Below, one piece after another: positions 54,937 to 63,928 of a DNA stretch of 64,000 bases. The notes under the pieces were generated by a model. That model was not told where the DNA came from, made no database searches, and worked only from the letters and a program-made list of their open reading frames with translations. Source of the DNA: Leptolyngbya subtilissima AS-A7 (GTDB lineage Bacteria > Cyanobacteriota > Cyanobacteriia > Phormidesmidales > Phormidesmidaceae). The stretch covers positions 62,001 to 126,000 of the forward strand of contig NZ_JAMPKY010000005.1 of NCBI RefSeq assembly GCF_039962255.1, written 5' to 3'. Numbering within the stretch: position 1 is the stretch's first letter; each line of letters begins with the position of its first letter. A program made the position numbers and the translations under genes.

Positions 54937-55275
54937 CTAGTGACTAGATTGCCGCCAGCGCCAGCGCTGATCGAGTAGCGTGCGACTCAGCACTCGCACG
55001 GGATCTTGCGATTCACCGGAGAAGAGGGCAAAGTCTATGGGTCCCCAGGTTTGCTCTGCCTCTTCTGCCAAGGCCAGTAAACAGGGGTCGTCGAGGGCGA
55101 TGCGATGGTCAAACCGCAGGGTGAGTAGGGGCAAGCCCCCATGCCCGGCGCCAGTAATAACCCCCCAGTCATACTGGTCTAACAGCGCCTGGAGCGACGC
55201 GCTGGCGGCGCAGCGAAATTGCTCAAGCTGCTGTTGCTTTTGTCTAAGTTCTTGCAGGAGTTGGTGATTGGTCAA
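54937..55275 (-). CDS. Conserved hypothetical protein
   Basis: The 112-residue protein has a short coiled-coil start (TNHQLLQELRQKQQQLEQFRCAASASLQALLDQY) followed by a compact alpha/beta region (WGVITGAGHGGLPLLTLRFDHRIALDDPCLLALAEEAEQTWGPIDFALFSGES). The start appears to be TTG at 55275, preceded by AAGGGGC; no in-frame ATG occurs in the N-terminal region. No family was recognised. It is convergent with the gene downstream of hmpF and divergent from the S4-domain gene. Confidence 0.6.
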   Translation of the reverse strand: MTNHQLLQELRQKQQQLEQFRCAASASLQALLDQYDWGVITGAGHGGLPLLTLRFDHRIALDDPCLLALAEEAEQTWGPIDFALFSGESQDPVRVLSRTLLDQRWRWRQSSH

Positions 55276-55395
55276 CTTCGAGCCCCTTCACTGGCAGCAG
55301 TGATATAAACACTCTTACTTGAGTGTAAGGGGCGGTTTAGCCTCTAGAGTTGAAGACTTTCTATTGCTCTTTCACGCCATTCTTCTGATAGCCCT

Positions 55396-55605
55396 ATGCC
55401 CAGTATGGATTACATCAAACTCGACCAGTTCTTGAAGCAAATGCAGGTGGTTTCTACGGGGGGACAGGCCAAGCTGATGATTCAAGACGGCGAGGTGAGC
55501 GTCAATGGTGAGGTCGAAACCCGGCGGGGGCGCAAGCTGATAACCGGCGATCGCGTCTCTCTAGACGGGCAGACCTGGGTTGTCGATCTGGCGGCTCTTG
55601 AGTAG
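55396..55605 (+). CDS. S4-domain RNA-binding protein
   Basis: The 69-residue protein is a single S4 domain: YIKLDQFLKQMQVVSTGGQAKLMIQDGEVSVNGEVETRRGRKLITGDRVSLDGQTWVV. Small stand-alone S4 proteins of the YbcJ/YaaA type bind structured RNA, often linked to ribosomes. The ATG at 55396 is used; a second ATG at 55405 is possible. The gene has its own upstream gap and no operon partner. Confidence 0.85.
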   Translation: MPSMDYIKLDQFLKQMQVVSTGGQAKLMIQDGEVSVNGEVETRRGRKLITGDRVSLDGQTWVVDLAALE

Positions 55606-55778
55606 ACAGCTTCACACTAGAAGACGTTACTGAGCAAGCGGGCCAGCGACAAGGGTTGCCCTGCAAAGTTTATCGATGTGTTAAGCAATCTCGAATCTTA
55701 CCCAGGGAATGCTGATCTAGCCTTAGAGCTATAGAAGATGAGACCAGTACAAAACCTTTTACTGAGATTTTGAGCGCT

Positions 55779-56222
55779 ATGGGGTTAAGCGATATTTTAA
55801 GTGACAAGGCTGTGAAGGCCCAGGTGGTGGCTGACTGTGCCTCCCTTATCGATAACCAGGTGGCCTCTAAGGGTGGTTTTGGGGGCATGGCCCTGAAAAC
55901 CACCTACGGAGTCGTCAAGGGGATGAACTCAGGCTACATTCCTGGGGCCATTGGGCGGATGTTGCCCGAGGTGGTGGCCTCCCTAGAACCTATGTGGACC
56001 GAGGGCGAGCAGGCGGGTGATCCAGTGGCCTACCTGACTCAGAACCAGGTGCGAGCTGCCGATGTCATTTTGGGAGTGACCGATCGCCGCATTGCCAAGA
56101 CCGACAATGGGGTGGTGCGATCGTCGTATACCAAGCTGCGCAAGTCGGTGAAAGGCGACGTGGAGAGCGCTGTACCAGAGCTAGCCAAGATTTTTGGCCG
56201 CTACAGCGTGGTTGTCTCCTAG
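55779..56222 (+). CDS. Conserved hypothetical protein (DUF6918-like)
   Basis: The 147-residue protein (MGLSDILSDKAVKAQVVADCASLIDNQVASKGGFGGMALKTTYGVVKGMNSGYIPGAIGRMLPEVVASLEPMW) resembles a helical bacterial family I associate, from memory only, with DUF6918. No signal or membrane segment is visible. The ATG at 55779 is preferred over an in-frame TTG at 55770. It ends 19 bp from the convergent nuclease gene. The function is unknown. Confidence 0.65.
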   Translation: MGLSDILSDKAVKAQVVADCASLIDNQVASKGGFGGMALKTTYGVVKGMNSGYIPGAIGRMLPEVVASLEPMWTEGEQAGDPVAYLTQNQVRAADVILGVTDRRIAKTDNGVVRSSYTKLRKSVKGDVESAVPELAKIFGRYSVVVS

Positions 56223-56241
56223 GCACTGGAAGACGGACTGC

Positions 56242-57834
56242 TTAGCCGATGGTTTGGTAGAGCTGATCCCAGTAGGGTTCGGCGAATTTGACTAGCCAGT
56301 CTTTGATGTGGTAGGTGGCCCGGCAGTCGTCTTCGTTGTAGCGCAGGATCGCATCCAAGTAGGTGCGATCGCCAGTTTCGGTCCAGGCGTTGTACCAGCA
56401 AATTGACTGAGCTCCGTTGGCTCCCTCGTCGCGCCAGTCAAAGCCCATCCAGCGGGCAATGTGCTTGAGGGCATAGCTCTCGATGGGCAGAGTGACGCCA
56501 TCGGTGATGCACTTGTGAATGTCAAAGAAGCGATCGAGCAGCGTCTCAATGCGACGGTGGGGAGTGCCGTAGAGCTGCCCCAGCTTGCGAACTGCCTGGG
56601 CCTCGTAAGGACAGAAGTGGTAGATCGGCGCGTAGGGATAGGTGTGCACCAAATCGAGAAAATCGTTCCAGGCGCGGCGCTCCTGATGCTGGTTTTCGGC
56701 TAGCAGGGCGTGGAAGTTAGTGTCGCCCGTACGGTGGTTAACCACCAGTACTCCGTGGAGATAGATCAGGTTCTGATCGGGGGCGGCCTCGATATCGAAG
56801 TACAGCTCGACTTCGCCCTCGGGTAAATCTTCGGGCCACAGCGGGAACCCATGGGGAGCGTGGGGGGCGCTGCGCGGAATAGCGCGGTTGTCGATCAGGG
56901 CCTGGGCCTGGTGAACTAACTTTTCGGCCACTTGTTCACCAAAGCCAGGCAGGGGAGCAAGGTGGGCAGGACTGGCCAGGGCCAGGGCGGCAACGGTGGT
57001 GAGGTGATGCTGCTTCAGCAATTCGTAGCGGGCAGGGGTGACCCCCGGCAGCAGCGATAGATGGCGGGTTGCTCTGGCCTCGGTGTAGCAATGGTTGAAC
57101 CAGTGGCAGAGATCGCAGCGGCTGTGGGAAATAAACAGCTCAGGCGTAGCTGTACTGCGCAGATCCCTAAGGCAATCGTTGAGCACCATTTGCAGCTTAG
57201 GTACCAGCCGCGCCAGGTCGATGTGGTAGGTTTGCCCACCGCGCAGGGATAGGCAACTGGTGTCAGGCCACACCCCCTGCACCCGCGAGAGCACGTAGGC
57301 ATGGTAAGCCGCGACCACCTGATAGTCGAGCTTTGGCTTTTTGCCCAACTTGATATCTACAGGCACATAGACCCAATCGCCCCAGCACGACCAGCCGGGC
57401 CGCTTGATCAGCAGGTCGGGCTGGCTCACCAACTGCACCCCATCCATGGCCGAGGGAGCCGCCAATACCCCCTGGCGAATGGCCTCAACGCCCTCGGCCA
57501 TCAAATCTAAAGTGGCTTTTGCCCCAGCAGCCCAGTCGCCCGATGGAAACTCGGGTCGGTAGAGGGGATAGTAATCTTCAAGCACTCGCTCACGGTGAGA
57601 GAAGCTGTCTTGGCGCAGCTTGAGCAGGTAGTCAGAGGGGAAGGTTTGCTGAGTGCGATCGCCATACAGATCTAAAAAGGCCCGCCGACTACAGCGCTGG
57701 TAATGAAACAGCACATCGTCGGTGAGCCATTGAATCAAGGGTTTAGGCGTTGTCGTCTCAGCGGGAAGGCTCAGGGGGCTTTGCGAGCCACCCCCTGAAC
57801 TTGAACGCGGTGGCAAGGGGTGGCTAACAGACAA
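56242..57834 (-). CDS. TM0106-family RecB-like nuclease
   Basis: The 530-residue protein has an N-terminal RecB/Cas4-type nuclease region (FHYQRCSRRAFLDLYGDR; VYVPVDIKLGKKPKLDYQVVAAYHAY, with the D-x-K catalytic pair). A cysteine set, one in RCSRR plus CDLCHWFNHC, fits a Cas4/AddB-like iron-sulfur cluster. A helix-hairpin-helix stretch (HLAPLPGFGEQVAEKLVHQA) and a C-terminal RNase H-like exonuclease domain (VELYFDIEAAPDQNLIYLHG; RYNEDDCRATYHIKDWL) follow. The domain set matches the TM0106 family, thought to act in DNA repair or recombination. The apparent start is a TTG at 57834 without a Shine-Dalgarno sequence, so the true N-terminus is uncertain. No CRISPR array is nearby. Confidence 0.85.
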   Translation of the reverse strand: MSVSHPLPPRSSSGGGSQSPLSLPAETTTPKPLIQWLTDDVLFHYQRCSRRAFLDLYGDRTQQTFPSDYLLKLRQDSFSHRERVLEDYYPLYRPEFPSGDWAAGAKATLDLMAEGVEAIRQGVLAAPSAMDGVQLVSQPDLLIKRPGWSCWGDWVYVPVDIKLGKKPKLDYQVVAAYHAYVLSRVQGVWPDTSCLSLRGGQTYHIDLARLVPKLQMVLNDCLRDLRSTATPELFISHSRCDLCHWFNHCYTEARATRHLSLLPGVTPARYELLKQHHLTTVAALALASPAHLAPLPGFGEQVAEKLVHQAQALIDNRAIPRSAPHAPHGFPLWPEDLPEGEVELYFDIEAAPDQNLIYLHGVLVVNHRTGDTNFHALLAENQHQERRAWNDFLDLVHTYPYAPIYHFCPYEAQAVRKLGQLYGTPHRRIETLLDRFFDIHKCITDGVTLPIESYALKHIARWMGFDWRDEGANGAQSICWYNAWTETGDRTYLDAILRYNEDDCRATYHIKDWLVKFAEPYWDQLYQTIG

Positions 57835-58178
57835 AGCGAGTTATAGGGCAGGTGTTAGAGAACAAAGAAAGGGGCTGCTGTTGCGGATGCACCAAAGCTG
57901 CAGCAGAACCGCTTAGAGTGCCGACGGGCATGGCCACGCCGCAGTGCTGCGACAGCCATTGCTGAGTATCATCGCTCCACTGCTGCCAATCACTTCCCAT
58001 AGCTGACCACTGGGTTGGGCTCAATCCCACGGTTTCTTATTCTAAGCATGTTATACCCTACAGCGGCTTCCGGGGAAGCGGGGCACGGTTTAGGTCGTTT
58101 GAGAATGGACTGAGGCTGCCCCCAGGGTTGGGCTGGGTGGTATAGGGTTGAAAAGATGCCTTTAATCCCCTAACCGTG
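57835..58178. other. Divergent gap between nuclease and aminotransferase genes
   Basis: These 344 bp contain only a 58-68 codon minus-strand frame (57824-58030) that overlaps the nuclease start and shows no family features. Promoters for both flanking genes are expected. No repeat or RNA gene was recognised. Confidence 0.45.
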
Positions 58179-59390
58179 ATGGATTCTTCTGCCGCTGTGC
58201 TCGATCGCCTCGCTCTCCACCGCCAGCAGTTCCCGGCCCTGAGGGGTAAGCAGTACTTCAACTATGGTGGGCAGGGGCCGATGGCTCAAGCTACCCTAGA
58301 CGCTATTTTTCAGGCCCACCAGCGGATCCAGGAAATGGGGCCATTCTCGGGGGCAACCAACCAGTGGATCATGGCCGAGGCAGCCCAAACCCGGGCGGCG
58401 ATCGCCGCTGAACTGGGCACCACTGCCGACACCATCACCCTTACCGAAGATGTCACCGTCGGCTGCAACATTCCCCTCTGGGGCATCGCCTGGAATACTG
58501 GGGATCACATGTTGCTGTCAGACTGCGAGCACCCCGGCGTGATCGCCGCCGTGCAGGAAATTTGCCGTCGCTTCGGTGTCACCTACAGCCTCTGCCCCCT
58601 ACTCGAAACCGTGAATGGCGGTGACCCAGCCGCAGTCGTGGCTGATCACCTGCAACCCAACACTCGGCTGCTGGTAATTAGCCATATTTTGTGGAATACC
58701 GGCCAGGTCTTGCCCCTGGAGCGCATCGTTGAAGTCTGCCGCGATTGCCCCAACCCGGTGCTAGTGCTAGTGGATGCGGCCCAGTCCGTCGGTGCTCTGC
58801 CGCTGGATCTGCCCGCTTTTGGGGTCGATTTTTACGCCTTTACCGGTCACAAGTGGTGGTGCGGCCCCGCCGGCCTAGGCGGGCTCTACGTGCGCCCCGA
58901 GGCGATGGCGCAGATTGCTCCCACATTTATTGGCTGGCGCGGCATTACTACCGATGCTGCCGCCAACCCCACCGGCTGGAAGCCCAACGGGCAGCGCTAC
59001 GAGGTGGCGACCTCAAACTATCCGCTGCTGGCGGGGGTAAGGGCGGCGATCGCCCATCAGGCCGAGTGGGGCACCGCAGCCCAACGCTACCAACGTCTGG
59101 TGGAACTCAGCCAGCGGCTGTGGTTGCAGCTGCAAGAGCTGCCCTACCTTCGCCCGGTGCGGCAAACCCCACCGGATTCTGGCCTAGTTTCCTTTTGGAT
59201 TTTAGAAAATGGCGAACCTTCCCCAGCCTGGCACAAGCGATTGGTGGATGAGCTGGAGGGCCAGAATATTTTTCTCCGCACCCTGCAAGCGCCCAACTGC
59301 GTCCGCGCCTGCACCCACTACCTCACGCTGGAGTCAGAAATAGATGGTTTAGTAGCTGCTATTAAGAGCATCCTCTCAGGCTTGACATAA
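58179..59390 (+). CDS. Class V PLP aminotransferase-fold enzyme (cysteine desulfurase/C-S lyase type)
   Basis: The 403-residue enzyme has the fold-type I class V pattern: QYFNYGGQGPMAQATLDA, TLTEDVTVGCNIPLWGIAW, LLVISHILWNTGQVLPLERI, LVLVDAAQSVGALPLDL, and YAFTGHKWWCGPAGLGGLYV, whose lysine would hold PLP. The closest functions known to me are SufS-like cysteine desulfurases and the Synechocystis cystine C-S lyase (C-DES). The loop cysteine typical of SufS was not located, which slightly favours a C-S lyase. The ATG at 58179 is used (a GTG lies one codon earlier). Confidence 0.82.
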   Translation: MDSSAAVLDRLALHRQQFPALRGKQYFNYGGQGPMAQATLDAIFQAHQRIQEMGPFSGATNQWIMAEAAQTRAAIAAELGTTADTITLTEDVTVGCNIPLWGIAWNTGDHMLLSDCEHPGVIAAVQEICRRFGVTYSLCPLLETVNGGDPAAVVADHLQPNTRLLVISHILWNTGQVLPLERIVEVCRDCPNPVLVLVDAAQSVGALPLDLPAFGVDFYAFTGHKWWCGPAGLGGLYVRPEAMAQIAPTFIGWRGITTDAAANPTGWKPNGQRYEVATSNYPLLAGVRAAIAHQAEWGTAAQRYQRLVELSQRLWLQLQELPYLRPVRQTPPDSGLVSFWILENGEPSPAWHKRLVDELEGQNIFLRTLQAPNCVRACTHYLTLESEIDGLVAAIKSILSGLT

Positions 59391-59454
59391 ACCCAAAGAC
59401 CCACCGGCAACCCGCTAAACTAGAAGTCCGTGAGTACTATTTTGTCCAGACTGC

Positions 59455-61377
59455 ATGATCGCCCCAGGTGTTGCCGACTTTCTCGATGAATATGATGTGG
59501 TCGTCGTTGGTGGTGGCCACTCGGGCTGTGAGGCGGCCTTAGCCTCGGCGCGCCTGGGCTGTCGCACGCTGATGATTACCCTCAACCTCGACAAAATTGC
59601 CTGGCAGCCCTGCAACCCCGCCGTGGGCGGCCCGGCCAAATCGCAGCTCACCCACGAAGTCGATGCTTTAGGGGGCGAAATTGGCAAAATGGCCGATCGC
59701 ACCTACTTACAAAAGCGCGTACTCAATAACTCCCGTGGCCCTGCCGTGTGGGCGCTGCGGGCCCAGACCGATAAGCGCGAATATGCCAACGTGATGAAAA
59801 CCATCGTCGAAAACCAGGAGAACCTGGTGATTCGCGAGGGCATGGTGACGGATCTGGTACTTGGCCCCAACGACGAGGTGGTGGGGGTCGAAACCTACTT
59901 TGGTGTGGCCTTCAAATGCAAGGCTGTCATTCTCACTACCGGCACCTTTTTGGGCGGCACAATTTGGATTGGTGACAAATCAATGGCAGCAGGCCGGGCT
60001 GGGGAGTTCGCTGCCACCGGCCTGACTGACACCCTCAACCGCCTCGGGTTCGAAACGGGGCGGCTCAAAACCGGCACCCCAGCGCGGGTCGATCGCCGTT
60101 CGATCAACTTCGACGTGCTCGAACCCCAGCCCGGCGATGACGACGTGCGCTGGTTTAGCTTTGACCCCGAGGCCTGGGTTGAGCGTGAGCAAATGCCCTG
60201 CCACCTCACCCGCACCACTGCCGCTACCCACCGGCTCATTCAAGAAAACCTGCACCTGTCGCCGATCTACGGCGGTTGGGTCGATTCGAAAGGGCCTCGC
60301 TACTGCCCTAGCATCGAAGACAAAATTGTGCGCTTTGCCGACAAGGAGAGCCACCAGATTTTTCTGGAGCCCGAGGGCCGCGACATTCCTGAAATCTATG
60401 TACAGGGCTTTTCGACTGGCCTGCCTGAAAAACTTCAGCTGGCTATGCTGCGCACCCTGCCGGGCCTAGAGCAATGCGCCATGCTGCGCCCCGCCTACGC
60501 TGTGGAGTATGACTACCTGCCCGCCACCCAGTGCTATCCCACCATGATGACCAAGCGGGTTGAGGGGCTTTTCTGCGCCGGTCAGGTGAATGGTACCACT
60601 GGCTATGAAGAGGCTGCTGCCCAGGGCTTTGTAGCTGGGCTCAACGCGGCGCGGCTGGTGCGGGGGCAAGAGCTGCTGGTGTTCTCCCGCGAGCAGAGCT
60701 ATATTGGCACGCTGCTCGACGACCTCTGCACTAAGGATCTGCAGGAACCCTACCGCATGCTGACGTCGCGCTCAGAATATCGACTGCTGCTGCGATCGGA
60801 TAATGCCGACCAGCGCCTGACCCCCCTGGGCCGCGAGATTGGGCTAATTGACGATCGCCGCTGGGAGATCTTCACCCGCAAGTACGACAACATTGCCGCC
60901 GAAAAAGAGCGGCTGCAGGAAACCCGGGTCAAAGAGCACGATGAGCTGGGCCAGCAAATTGCGGCGGATACTGACCAGCGCATCAAAGGCTCGATTACCC
61001 TGGCCGATCTGCTGCGCCGTCCGGGGCTGCACTACGGCGACTTAGAGCGCTATGGCCTCGGCAACCCGTCTCTAATTCGCGAAGAAAAAGAGGGGGCCGA
61101 GATCGACATCAAGTATTCGGGCTACATTCAACGGCAGCAAAACCAAATCGACCAGGTAGCCAAGAGCACCAACCGCAAGCTGCCCGAAACCCTCGACTAT
61201 ATGGCGATCGACACCCTTTCAAAAGAGGCGCGCGAAAAGCTAAATCAGGTCAAACCGCTGACCATTGGTCAAGCGTCGCGCATTGGCGGCGTTAACCCTG
61301 CCGACGTCAACGCCCTGCTGGTATACCTGGAGATTCAGTCGCGGCGTGGTCAGGCGATCCCAGCGGCAATTCGTTAG
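59455..61377 (+). CDS. mnmG: tRNA uridine-34 carboxymethylaminomethyl enzyme MnmG (GidA)
   Basis: The 640-residue FAD enzyme works with MnmE to install the (carboxymethyl)aminomethyl group at U34 of some tRNAs. Signatures: [22 protein letters not shown] (FAD), [130 protein letters not shown] and the C-terminal GFF-type helical domain ([15 protein letters not shown]). The length is typical. The first codons overlap no other gene; it follows the aminotransferase gene by 64 bp on the same strand. Confidence 0.97.
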   Translation: MIAPGVADFLDEYDVVVVGGGHSGCEAALASARLGCRTLMITLNLDKIAWQPCNPAVGGPAKSQLTHEVDALGGEIGKMADRTYLQKRVLNNSRGPAVWALRAQTDKREYANVMKTIVENQENLVIREGMVTDLVLGPNDEVVGVETYFGVAFKCKAVILTTGTFLGGTIWIGDKSMAAGRAGEFAATGLTDTLNRLGFETGRLKTGTPARVDRRSINFDVLEPQPGDDDVRWFSFDPEAWVEREQMPCHLTRTTAATHRLIQENLHLSPIYGGWVDSKGPRYCPSIEDKIVRFADKESHQIFLEPEGRDIPEIYVQGFSTGLPEKLQLAMLRTLPGLEQCAMLRPAYAVEYDYLPATQCYPTMMTKRVEGLFCAGQVNGTTGYEEAAAQGFVAGLNAARLVRGQELLVFSREQSYIGTLLDDLCTKDLQEPYRMLTSRSEYRLLLRSDNADQRLTPLGREIGLIDDRRWEIFTRKYDNIAAEKERLQETRVKEHDELGQQIAADTDQRIKGSITLADLLRRPGLHYGDLERYGLGNPSLIREEKEGAEIDIKYSGYIQRQQNQIDQVAKSTNRKLPETLDYMAIDTLSKEAREKLNQVKPLTIGQASRIGGVNPADVNALLVYLEIQSRRGQAIPAAIR

Positions 61378-61420
61378 AATCAAGCCGATTCTCTCTAAGC
61401 TGACTCTCTGGGGACAAACC

Positions 61421-62200
61421 ATGGCCAAGCCAATTCTGATCACCGGAGCTTCTAGCGGCATTGGCTATGAACTGGCTAAAGTGTGCGCGGCCCATAACCA
61501 CGACCTGGTGCTGGTTGCCCGTCGGGAAGAACCCCTGCTAAAGCTTAAGGATGAGCTACAGCAGGCCCACGGTGTGCAGGTGCTCACCTACCGAGGTGAC
61601 CTCACCGATGCCAATACCCGCCACCAGTTCTATGACTGGACTCAGTTCAAGGGCGTAACGCCCTACGCTTTGGTGAACAACGCTGGCTTTGGGTCGCTGA
61701 CCGCTTTTGCCGAGGCCGATTGGGACAAGCAAAACGCCATGCTTCAGCTCAACATTGTGGCGCTGACCCACCTGACGCGACTGTATCTGCCTGCCATGAT
61801 TGCCCAGGGCCAGGGCCGCATTCTCAATGTGGCCTCTACGGCAGCGTTTTTGCCGGGGCCGTATATGGCGGTGTATTACGCTAGTAAGGCCTACGTGCTG
61901 TCGTTTACCGATGCGATCGCCACTGAACTCGAGGGTACTGGCGTCACCGCTACCACCCTCTGCCCTGGCCCCACTCAGTCAGAGTTTCAGACGCGGGCTG
62001 AGATTAAAGACGCCAAGCTATTTGCGAGCAAAACCCTGCCCACCTCAGCGGCAGTCGCCGCCTATGCCTACACAGCGATGGAAAAAGGCCAGCGCATTGC
62101 CGTCCACGGAACGACTAACAAAATGATTTCCCTGGTAACCCGGCTGCTGCCCCGCAAAAATTTGGCCGACGTCACTAAGGGCCTGCAAAAGCCTGCCTAG
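61421..62200 (+). CDS. Short-chain dehydrogenase/reductase
   Basis: The 259-residue classical SDR reads MAKPILITGASSGIGYELAKVC (TGxxxGxG cofactor motif), YALVNNAGFGSLTAF (NNAG), ILNVASTAAFLPGPYMAVYYASKAYVLSF (catalytic Ser and YxxxK). Basic residues after the first strand (VARREEPLL) suggest NADPH. The ATG at 61421 is chosen because the fold begins there and GGGGAC lies upstream; the frame is open to 61265 but that part overlaps mnmG. The substrate is unknown; DltE/YqjQ-like SDRs are similar in pattern. Confidence 0.88.
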   Translation: MAKPILITGASSGIGYELAKVCAAHNHDLVLVARREEPLLKLKDELQQAHGVQVLTYRGDLTDANTRHQFYDWTQFKGVTPYALVNNAGFGSLTAFAEADWDKQNAMLQLNIVALTHLTRLYLPAMIAQGQGRILNVASTAAFLPGPYMAVYYASKAYVLSFTDAIATELEGTGVTATTLCPGPTQSEFQTRAEIKDAKLFASKTLPTSAAVAAYAYTAMEKGQRIAVHGTTNKMISLVTRLLPRKNLADVTKGLQKPA

Positions 62201-63055
62201 GTGAAGCCCTTGCCCGATACGGATTTGCGATCGCGCTTAGAGGCGCACTTGCAGCAGGTGGTGAGCGATCGCAACCCCTACTTTGCCTCTGCTAACCACT
62301 TTTTTGTGCAGCAATACATCCAGCAGGAGTTCTCCCGCTGGGGCCAGTTCTCCGGCCACACCTTCGAGCATCGAGGTCAACAGCACACCAACTGGGTTTT
62401 GAACCTTCCAGGGCGCGATGCTCGTCGTCCGCCTATCTTAGTTGGGGCTCACTACGACTCAGTGCCCGGCTCCCCCGGAGCCGATGACAATGCCACTGGA
62501 GTTGCTGTGCTGCTGGAGCTGGCCCGTGCTTTTGCCGAGCAGCCAGGGAAGTCTCCCCTGCGCCTAGTCGCCTTTGACCTAGAAGAATTGGGGTTTGTAG
62601 GTAGCCGACACTACGTTGCTGACCTGTACCAGGGCGGTGAACCTCTGGGACTCATGCTATCCCTTGAAATGCTGGGCTACTGCTGTCACCAGTCCCACTC
62701 CCAGAATTATCCATCTGGGTTAGAGCGCATCTACCCTAACCAGGGCAACTACATTGCCCAAATCGGCCCCTGGCAGAGCGTGCTAACCATGATGGGGCTG
62801 TGGTGGGGTTTTCGCACCGCCGGGGTGCGTAGCCAGTGGCTACCCGTTGTGAACCAAGGAAAGGCCGTGCCCGACACTCGCCGCAGCGACCACGTTCCCT
62901 TTTGGGATTTGGGCTACCCGGCTATCTTGGTCACCGACACCGCATACCTGCGCAACCCTCACTACCACCAGCCTACCGATACGTTGGAGACGCTGGATCT
63001 AGATTTTCTCACCCAGGTTTGCCAGGGGTTAATCTATGGCCTGCGCCGTCTGTGA
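62201..63055 (+). CDS. M28-family zinc peptidase
   Basis: The 284-residue protein has the M28 metal site: GAHYDSVPGSPGADDNATGVAVLLELARAF (His, Asp), FDLEELGFVGSRHYV (Glu-Glu), SLEMLGYC, and SDHVPFWDLGYPAILVTDTAYLRNPHYHQPTDT (His). Members are aminopeptidases or, in animals and some bacteria, glutaminyl cyclases; no signal peptide is visible. The GTG start directly follows the TAG of the SDR gene with no spacer, so translation is probably coupled. The 3' end overlaps the convergent M23 gene by 27 bases. Confidence 0.85.
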   Translation: MKPLPDTDLRSRLEAHLQQVVSDRNPYFASANHFFVQQYIQQEFSRWGQFSGHTFEHRGQQHTNWVLNLPGRDARRPPILVGAHYDSVPGSPGADDNATGVAVLLELARAFAEQPGKSPLRLVAFDLEELGFVGSRHYVADLYQGGEPLGLMLSLEMLGYCCHQSHSQNYPSGLERIYPNQGNYIAQIGPWQSVLTMMGLWWGFRTAGVRSQWLPVVNQGKAVPDTRRSDHVPFWDLGYPAILVTDTAYLRNPHYHQPTDTLETLDLDFLTQVCQGLIYGLRRL

Positions 63056-63664
63056 GGCCTGCTGATAGTCAAAAGTTGCTCTGAGCACCAGAGCTGGGTC
63101 AACCCAAGCTCCCTCATACTTGAGGCCCCAGTGCAGGTGTGGGCCAGTAGTGCTGCCGGTCATGCCCACGCGACCAATGCGCTGGCCTGCAGTCACCATT
63201 TGCCCCTGGCGAATCTCGATGCCGCCGTCGCGATCGACCAGTACCCGGCCGCCTTCTTTTTCAATCACAATGCTGCCCTGCATATGGCAGTAGATGTGAG
63301 TCCACGAGCCGGATTGAATGATAGCGGCGGTGCCGCAGGCGGTGTGGTCGTGCACTTCGACTATTTTGCCCTCCCACCAGCTGCGAATATAGCTGCCCAT
63401 GGGAGCGGCCAGGTCTAGCCCGTAGTGAAAGCGGTGCCCGCCCATAGGGTGTTGACGGTAGCCAAAGGGTGACGTGTAGCGCGAAAAATTTTCTAGGGGA
63501 AAAGATGATCCTAGCCAGGGGTTAGCAGGGGCTGTCTCCGCGGCAATCTGCTCTTCGGCAATCACTTGGGGAGTTGATCGAGTGAGTTCTGTCATCGTGC
63601 CAATGCCAACGCTAAGCGCAACAATCCAACCCAAGGCTTGCGCCCTGTCAAAACGACCATCCAT
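63029..63664 (-). CDS. M23-family metallopeptidase (LytM/peptidoglycan endopeptidase type)
   Basis: The 211-residue protein has an N-terminal membrane or signal segment (ALGWIVALSVGIG) and a C-terminal M23 domain: SRYTSPFGYRQHPMGGHRFHYGLDLAAPMG (His and Asp zinc ligands), GWxV-type strand region, and GSTTGPHLHWGLKYEG (HxH). Such enzymes cut peptide crosslinks in peptidoglycan or act as activators. ATG 63664 is preferred over the frame start at 63763 because the upstream part overlaps a palindrome and has no signal-like sequence. It is convergent with, and overlaps, the M28 gene. Confidence 0.85.
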   Translation of the reverse strand: MDGRFDRAQALGWIVALSVGIGTMTELTRSTPQVIAEEQIAAETAPANPWLGSSFPLENFSRYTSPFGYRQHPMGGHRFHYGLDLAAPMGSYIRSWWEGKIVEVHDHTACGTAAIIQSGSWTHIYCHMQGSIVIEKEGGRVLVDRDGGIEIRQGQMVTAGQRIGRVGMTGSTTGPHLHWGLKYEGAWVDPALVLRATFDYQQASQTAQAID

Positions 63665-63697
63665 AGCTGCAAAAACCGAGTTGCTGGGGCCTGCAAT

Positions 63698-63734
63698 AGT
63701 ACAATTGCATTCATAAAGATAGTGCAATTGTACT
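63698..63734. promoter_or_regulatory. Perfect 12-bp inverted repeat upstream of the M23 gene
   Basis: AGTACAATTGCA (63698-63709) and TGCAATTGTACT (63723-63734) are exact reverse complements with a 13-bp spacer. It ends 34 bp upstream of the chosen M23 start. On the minus strand TTGCAC and TACTAT within it could be -35 and -10 boxes, although their 20-bp spacing is long. It could be an operator overlapping the promoter. Confidence 0.5.
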
Positions 63735-63928
63735 AATTTGCCAAGCTTTTTCTCTAGAGTCACCGGAGGGGCTAGTAGGGCTTGACTCTATAGCCAAGCT
63801 AGGGGCGAACTTTGTTGCTCTGCTCCTATCTGCTCCTAATTGAACAGGGCAAACACCGTTTGCACCTACAGACCTCCCTTGCGTTGAATTGGGGTTGTGG
63901 AGTCCAGAGTTGAGCTCAATCCATCGCT

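Noticed and set aside
56242-57834. Cas4-like nuclease as part of a CRISPR-Cas system
   Set aside because: The domain set (RecB-like plus RNase H-like) fits the TM0106 repair family, and no cas genes or repeat-spacer array are present.
57824-58030. 68-codon minus-strand frame before the RecB-like nuclease
   Set aside because: It overlaps the nuclease start in another frame and has no family features. It could be a genuine small gene but the support is too weak.
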